Assembly: GCA_028824555.1 (NCBI GenBank)
Contig: JAPPDJ010000143.1
Span: 18,655 to 82,654, forward strand
Direction of reading: 5' to 3'
DNA length: 64,000 bases
From: Gammaproteobacteria bacterium
GTDB lineage: Bacteria > Pseudomonadota > Gammaproteobacteria > Pseudomonadales > Azotimanducaceae
Below the pieces are notes generated by a model. That model searched no databases, had not been told where the DNA came from, and worked only from the letters and a program-made list of their open reading frames with translations. The translations under genes were made by a program, and so were the position numbers. The first letter of the stretch is position 1, and each line of letters opens with the position of its first letter. Below are positions 60,663 to 64,000 of the stretch, piece by piece.

Positions 60663-62450
60663 ATGCGTCATTCGTTGCGGGCCGCCTGGGCGGCGGTGGG
60701 CCTCGTGGCCGGCGGGTTCTTGGGCGGCTGCGGACAGGCCGAGGCGCCTGAGACCCCAGAACCCGAGCAGGACCTCACCAGCGTTGAAGCTGACGTCGAG
60801 CCGCCACCCACGCATTGGCTAAGCGATGGCGACATCGGCGAGGGCACCGGACCGGTCACCGAGGCGCACCTCAAGGCTGGCGCTTCGGATCCGAGCAAAT
60901 GGGTGCTCTATGCCGGCGATTACGCCGGACATCGGCACTCGCCCATCGACGACATCAACACGGGCAATGTCGCGGACCTGCAGGTGGCTTGGGCATTCCC
61001 CACCGGCATGCCGAACCAGTTCGAGGTTTCGCCCACCGTGTATGACGGCGTGATGTACGTCACCTCGTCCTACAACCGCCTCTTCGCCCTTGATCCGGCG
61101 ACCGGAGAACTGCACTGGCGCTACGACCACCAGCTCCCGGAGGACCTGCGCCTTTGTTGCGGCGCGGTGAATCGCGGCGCTGCCATCGCTGGCGACAGCG
61201 TGCTGATGGCGACGCTGGACGCGAAGATCCTCTCCTTCAACCGCTTTACCGGCGAGATCAACTGGGAAACCACCATCGTCAACTACGCCGACGGCTTCAG
61301 TGCGACATCCATGCCAATGATCGTCAAGGACATGGCCATCATCGGCATCGCCGGCGGAGAATACGGCGTGCGCGGCTTTTTCGACGCTTACGACGTGGCA
61401 ACGGGCGAACTGCGCTGGCGGCACTACAACGTACCCGTGGAGGGCGAGCCCGGCATCGAGTCTTGGGCCGGCGACTCGTGGAAGTCCGGTGGCGCCCCGG
61501 CCTGGACAAGCGGTGCCTACGATGTCGAGACGGACGTCCTTTACTGGACCACGGGCAACCCCGCCCCCGACTGGAACGGCGACCTGCGCGCCGGCGACAA
61601 CCTCTTCTCCAACAGCATCCTGGCCATCAACCCCAACACCGGCGAGCGCCTGTGGCATTTCCAGTTCACGCCCCACGACGTGTGGGACTACGACGGCAAT
61701 ACCCACCTCTTCCTCACCGACGTGGAGCGCGACGGCGAGACCATCAAGGCAGTGGTCCAGCCAAATCGCAACGGCTTCTACTACATCCTGGACCGCACCG
61801 ACGGTTCATTCGTGGCCGCTACACAGTACGTCGAGGAACTCAACTGGGCGGAAATCGACGAAAACGGACGCCCCGTGGTCAATCCGCTGGCCAAGCCCGT
61901 GGAGGAGCCCGACTACCGCGTTTGCCCGAGCAACTTAGGTGGCCTGAACGGTGCCTGGACCGCCGCGATGAACCCCGACACCGGGCTCATCTTCATCCCG
62001 TCCGTGGAATCCTGCCAGTACTACCAGAAGGGCATTTCCGCCTTCGTCAAAGGGCAACCGTTCCTGGGCGGAGGGCCCCTCACCGTCGACGTCGACGAAG
62101 GCAAGGCCCACGGCAACGTGGTTGCGGTGGACAAGAACACGGGCGAGGTGAAGTGGCGCTATGTGGACCCGGACCCGATGATGGCAGGTGCCCTCTCCAC
62201 CGCCGGCGGCCTCGTCTTCACCGGCAACCAGTCCGGCCACGCGATGGCGCTTGACGCCGACACTGGCGAGGTGCTCTGGCAGTTCCGCATGGGCGGGGGC
62301 GTGCGCAGCCAACCGGTGGCGTATCGTGCAGGCGGTCGCAGCTACGTCGCCATCGGCTCCGGCAACTTCAACACCTTCGCCACCTTCGCCGGCGGCCCCA
62401 CCAACATTCCAGAGGGCGGCCACCTGTTCGTGTTCGCGCTGCCGGAGTGA
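60663..62450 (+). CDS. PQQ-dependent alcohol dehydrogenase, lipoprotein
   Basis: 595 residues. Lipobox FLGGC near residue 23 anchors it to a membrane in the periplasm. Propeller W-motifs (LFALDPATGELHWRY, ILSFNRFTGEINWET, ILAINPNTGERLWHFQ, VVAVDKNTGEVKWRY, AMALDADTGEVLWQF), the vicinal Cys pair LCCGAVNRG near residue 168, GGAPAWTSGAYDVETDVLYWTTGNPAPDWNG near 277, and FTPHDVWDYDG and QPNRNGFYYILDRTDGSF are all typical of PQQ alcohol dehydrogenases. At the place where the catalytic Asp (and the lanthanide Asp) of related enzymes sits, this protein has INPNTG with Asn. Electrons would pass to the cytochrome encoded two genes down. Confidence 0.88.
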   Translation: MRHSLRAAWAAVGLVAGGFLGGCGQAEAPETPEPEQDLTSVEADVEPPPTHWLSDGDIGEGTGPVTEAHLKAGASDPSKWVLYAGDYAGHRHSPIDDINTGNVADLQVAWAFPTGMPNQFEVSPTVYDGVMYVTSSYNRLFALDPATGELHWRYDHQLPEDLRLCCGAVNRGAAIAGDSVLMATLDAKILSFNRFTGEINWETTIVNYADGFSATSMPMIVKDMAIIGIAGGEYGVRGFFDAYDVATGELRWRHYNVPVEGEPGIESWAGDSWKSGGAPAWTSGAYDVETDVLYWTTGNPAPDWNGDLRAGDNLFSNSILAINPNTGERLWHFQFTPHDVWDYDGNTHLFLTDVERDGETIKAVVQPNRNGFYYILDRTDGSFVAATQYVEELNWAEIDENGRPVVNPLAKPVEEPDYRVCPSNLGGLNGAWTAAMNPDTGLIFIPSVESCQYYQKGISAFVKGQPFLGGGPLTVDVDEGKAHGNVVAVDKNTGEVKWRYVDPDPMMAGALSTAGGLVFTGNQSGHAMALDADTGEVLWQFRMGGGVRSQPVAYRAGGRSYVAIGSGNFNTFATFAGGPTNIPEGGHLFVFALPE

Positions 62451-62541
62451 TCGGGGGGTGCCTCTGGACGGAGCGCCCCATAGCCGCCCCGGCACCTTGC
62501 CTGCGCTCGGCACCGGCTCCGCGTTCGGCCCAACCAAGCGG

Positions 62542-63327
62542 ATGAACCTGCGACGGATACTCGTTGCTGCCGTCTGGATAGCGGCATCGCTGTCGTGGGC
62601 GAATGGGCCCTCGCTTGACGTCTGCCTCCCCGAAGATGCCCTGCCACGAGCGAGCCGCGCCACCGAGCAAGGCTTCGACATCGACGTTGCGCGCCTTCTC
62701 GCCAAAGAACTGGACCGCCCCCTCCGCGTGCTCTGGCTGCCAACCCCAAACCTCACCGACATCGAGTCGTCGGACACCGACTACCGCCCCCTGCTGCGCG
62801 GCCAGTGCAACCTGATGATGTCCGTGCCCGGCGCCTCCGACATCGCCGACTTCGGCGGCGCCCTCACCCTCAGCCAACCCTACTACGGCGCAAGCTGGGA
62901 AGTGTTTCCCGCAGATTCCAGTTTCAACTGGCAACAGCCCTACGATGGCAAAGTCGCCGTCCGCGCCCACACCGTCGGCCACCGCGCCGTGCATGAACTG
63001 GGGTTCGACTGGACCATGCAGCCCGACAACCTTTCCATCGTCGATGCCGTCGAACGCGGCGCAGCAAGCGCGGGATTGGTGTGGGGACCGTCGTTGGGCA
63101 ATCTCGACGTCGAACGAAAGACCAACACCGACCCCCCCCAGGCGCTGCGCTGGAACATGCACCTTGCCTATCAGGCGGACGACGAAGCAATGTCGAGCGC
63201 CGTCGACACCGCACTCTCGGCGCCAAGGGTGCAGGACGAAATCGCGGCCCTCCTGGAAAAACACGGCATCCCCCGGCGCGGCCCATTCGAGACCGTCCAC
63301 ACCACCGAAGCCCTGAACGCGTTGTGA
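62542..63327 (+). CDS. Periplasmic solute-binding-type protein (XoxJ/MxaJ-like)
   Basis: 261 residues from ATG 62542 (MNLRRILVAAVWIAASLSWANG, signal peptide); the longer track start is a shadow. The type-2 binding fold shows LDVCLPEDALPRASRATEQGFDIDVARLLAKEL, LLRGQCNLMMSVPGASDIADFGGALTLSQPYYGASWEVF, KVAVRAHTVGHRAVHEL. In methanol-type PQQ clusters such a protein (MxaJ/XoxJ) lies between the dehydrogenase and its cytochrome and helps activate or assemble the enzyme; the same order is found here. Its TGA overlaps the GTG of the cytochrome gene. Uptake of an organic solute is the alternative. Confidence 0.8.
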   Translation: MNLRRILVAAVWIAASLSWANGPSLDVCLPEDALPRASRATEQGFDIDVARLLAKELDRPLRVLWLPTPNLTDIESSDTDYRPLLRGQCNLMMSVPGASDIADFGGALTLSQPYYGASWEVFPADSSFNWQQPYDGKVAVRAHTVGHRAVHELGFDWTMQPDNLSIVDAVERGAASAGLVWGPSLGNLDVERKTNTDPPQALRWNMHLAYQADDEAMSSAVDTALSAPRVQDEIAALLEKHGIPRRGPFETVHTTEALNAL

Positions 63328-63710
63328 CGGTTTCTGCAAACGGGGGGAGCGTTCGCGCTGCCCTCGCCATTACGCTCCTCCTCACCCTAACCGCCTGCGG
63401 CCCAAGCGAACCGCCTTCCCCGGCCGACGCCTTCCGCAACGACCCGATCGCCATGCAGCGCGGCCGCCTGCTCTACAACGGCACCTGCGGCGGCTATTGC
63501 CACGGCAGCTCCCCCGGTCCGCGCGACGCCCCCTATCTTTTCGATTGCACCTGGCTGCACGGTGGCACAGACGCAGACATCTTCCGCGTCATCTCCGAAG
63601 GCGTTCCCGAAACCCGCATGGTCTCCTTCGGCGGCAACCTACCCGAAGGCGACGACGACATCTGGCGCCTAGTGGCCTACATCACCAGCCAAACACCGAA
63701 ATCCTGCTAG
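63324..63710 (+). CDS. XoxG-like c-type cytochrome lipoprotein with CX3CH haem site
   Basis: 128 residues from GTG 63324, overlapping the upstream stop. Lipobox LTLTAC gives a lipid-anchored periplasmic protein. The haem-binding region reads CGGYCHG, with three residues between cysteines instead of two; the axial Met is in ETRMVSFGG. The remaining fold (RGRLLYNGTC, DIFRVISEGVPETRM, DIWRLVAYITSQ) is that of a class I cytochrome c. It should accept electrons from the PQQ dehydrogenase. An extra Cys in LFDCTWLHGG could pair with one of the haem-region cysteines, leaving a single thioether. Confidence 0.82.
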   Translation: MTVSANGGSVRAALAITLLLTLTACGPSEPPSPADAFRNDPIAMQRGRLLYNGTCGGYCHGSSPGPRDAPYLFDCTWLHGGTDADIFRVISEGVPETRMVSFGGNLPEGDDDIWRLVAYITSQTPKSC

Positions 63711-63826
63711 CGCGCCCTTGCGGGCGCGTCGGCAGTTTGCTTCGCAAACGTGCCGGTCTGCAGGTTCGCATTCGCTCACCTTTCGACTACGAGCGTGCGC
63801 CGTTTCTACGGCGCACGCTCCTAGCG
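63707..63826 (-). repeat. Dispersed palindromic element, copy G (full length, inverted)
   Basis: Plus-strand GCGCGCCCTTGCGGGCGCG, GTCGGCAGTTTGCTTCGCAAAC, then GCGCCGTTTCTACGGCGC: the reverse of copy A, including its left hairpin. Starts in the stop codon region of the cytochrome gene (TAG of TAGCGCGCC). Confidence 0.82.
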
Positions 63827-63844
63827 CGGACTGGTGCCTCTGCC

Positions 63845-64000
63845 CCCCCTCCGACAAACGGCGAGGAACGCCGTTTCTCGACTCCCCCGCAAGGGGGAGT
63901 GACAGGAAGGCCCTCGCACTCCCAACAACGGTGGTGGCGCGCACTCTCCTGTCACTCCCCCCTCGCGGGGGAGTCGAGAAAAGCGTCCTCGCTTTTCTCG
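63845..64000. repeat. Second repeat family: two CTCCCCC palindrome copies in inverted order
   Basis: Copy at 63845-63909 (AACGGCGAGGAACGCCGTT hairpin, then ACTCCCCCGCAAGGGGGAGT) and an inverted copy from 63947 to the right edge (ACTCCCCCCTCGCGGGGGAGT, then AAAAGCGTCCTCGCTTTT). It matches the copy at 16322. No gene: the ORF 63669-63944 is a read-through of the repeat. Confidence 0.75.

Noticed and set aside
63669-63944. 91-codon minus ORF at the right end
   Set aside because: It is a read-through of two palindromic repeat families and has no domain.

Overview
This looks like about 64 kb of a GC-rich chromosome from a gammaproteobacterium, probably aerobic and uncultivated. The call rests on the queA-tgt-yajC-secD-secF block, the msrP-msrQ pair, glcDEF, and the general gene style: many 4-bp and 1-bp overlaps, many GTG/TTG starts, and many flavin, VOC, SDR and PQQ enzymes. 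No phage, plasmid, IS transposase or CRISPR array was seen, and one tRNA (Leu, CAA) is present. All calls come from reading the sequence; no database search was possible.

Layout. 1-2.4 kb: a truncated quinone oxidoreductase, ApbE and an enoyl-CoA hydratase. 2.4-5.4 kb: a cell-surface-like trio of a GT4 glycosyltransferase, an ELM1-like protein and a zinc-ribbon methyltransferase. 5.5-12.2 kb: a CNNM/CBS membrane protein, an SDR, a luciferase-like enzyme, two poorly known proteins, and a spermidine-synthase-like protein split in two. 12.4-16.3 kb: an outer-membrane electron conduit (MtrB/PioB barrel plus decaheme DmsE/MtrA-type cytochrome) divergent from a diheme cytochrome c. 16.5-20.7 kb: gamma-glutamyltransferase, an MFS carrier and a TauD-like dioxygenase. 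20.8-27.5 kb: minus-strand block arsC, secF, secD, yajC, tgt, queA and a DUF2807 lipoprotein. 27.6-32.5 kb: tRNA-Leu, then SnoaL, VOC, and an overlapping pssA-msrP-msrQ-DNA methyltransferase run. 32.7-37.3 kb: glcDEF and an ankyrin protein. 37.4-43.6 kb: assorted oxidoreductases, TerB, OsmC and an aldolase. 43.7-49.1 kb: a PQQ-type beta-propeller enzyme, RDD, LLM, VOC and a hydrolase. 49.3-52.6 kb: a secreted regulatory-like protein with a double hydrolase. 53.2-58.2 kb: twin ABC half-transporters plus DUF1854. 58.4-63.7 kb: a sugar-type symporter, an ASCH-like regulator, and a PQQ dehydrogenase / binding protein / cytochrome c trio resembling xoxFJG.

Most notable points. (1) The ArsC-type arsenate reductase at 20840-21190 has an in-frame TGA exactly at the catalytic Cys12 position, in an otherwise intact frame, followed by a plausible bacterial SECIS hairpin. 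It is very probably a selenoprotein and is missed by ordinary ORF calling. (2) A dispersed palindromic element (at least seven copies) enters or abuts coding frames and is translated as a recurring RASELPTRP-like peptide, reminiscent of Rickettsia palindromic elements. (3) The MtrAB-like conduit has its own diheme carrier but no visible surface multiheme partner. (4) The xoxG-like cytochrome has a CX3CH haem site and its partner dehydrogenase has Asn where Asp is expected. (5) The twin ABC proteins share an unusual N-terminal domain plus zinc ribbon.
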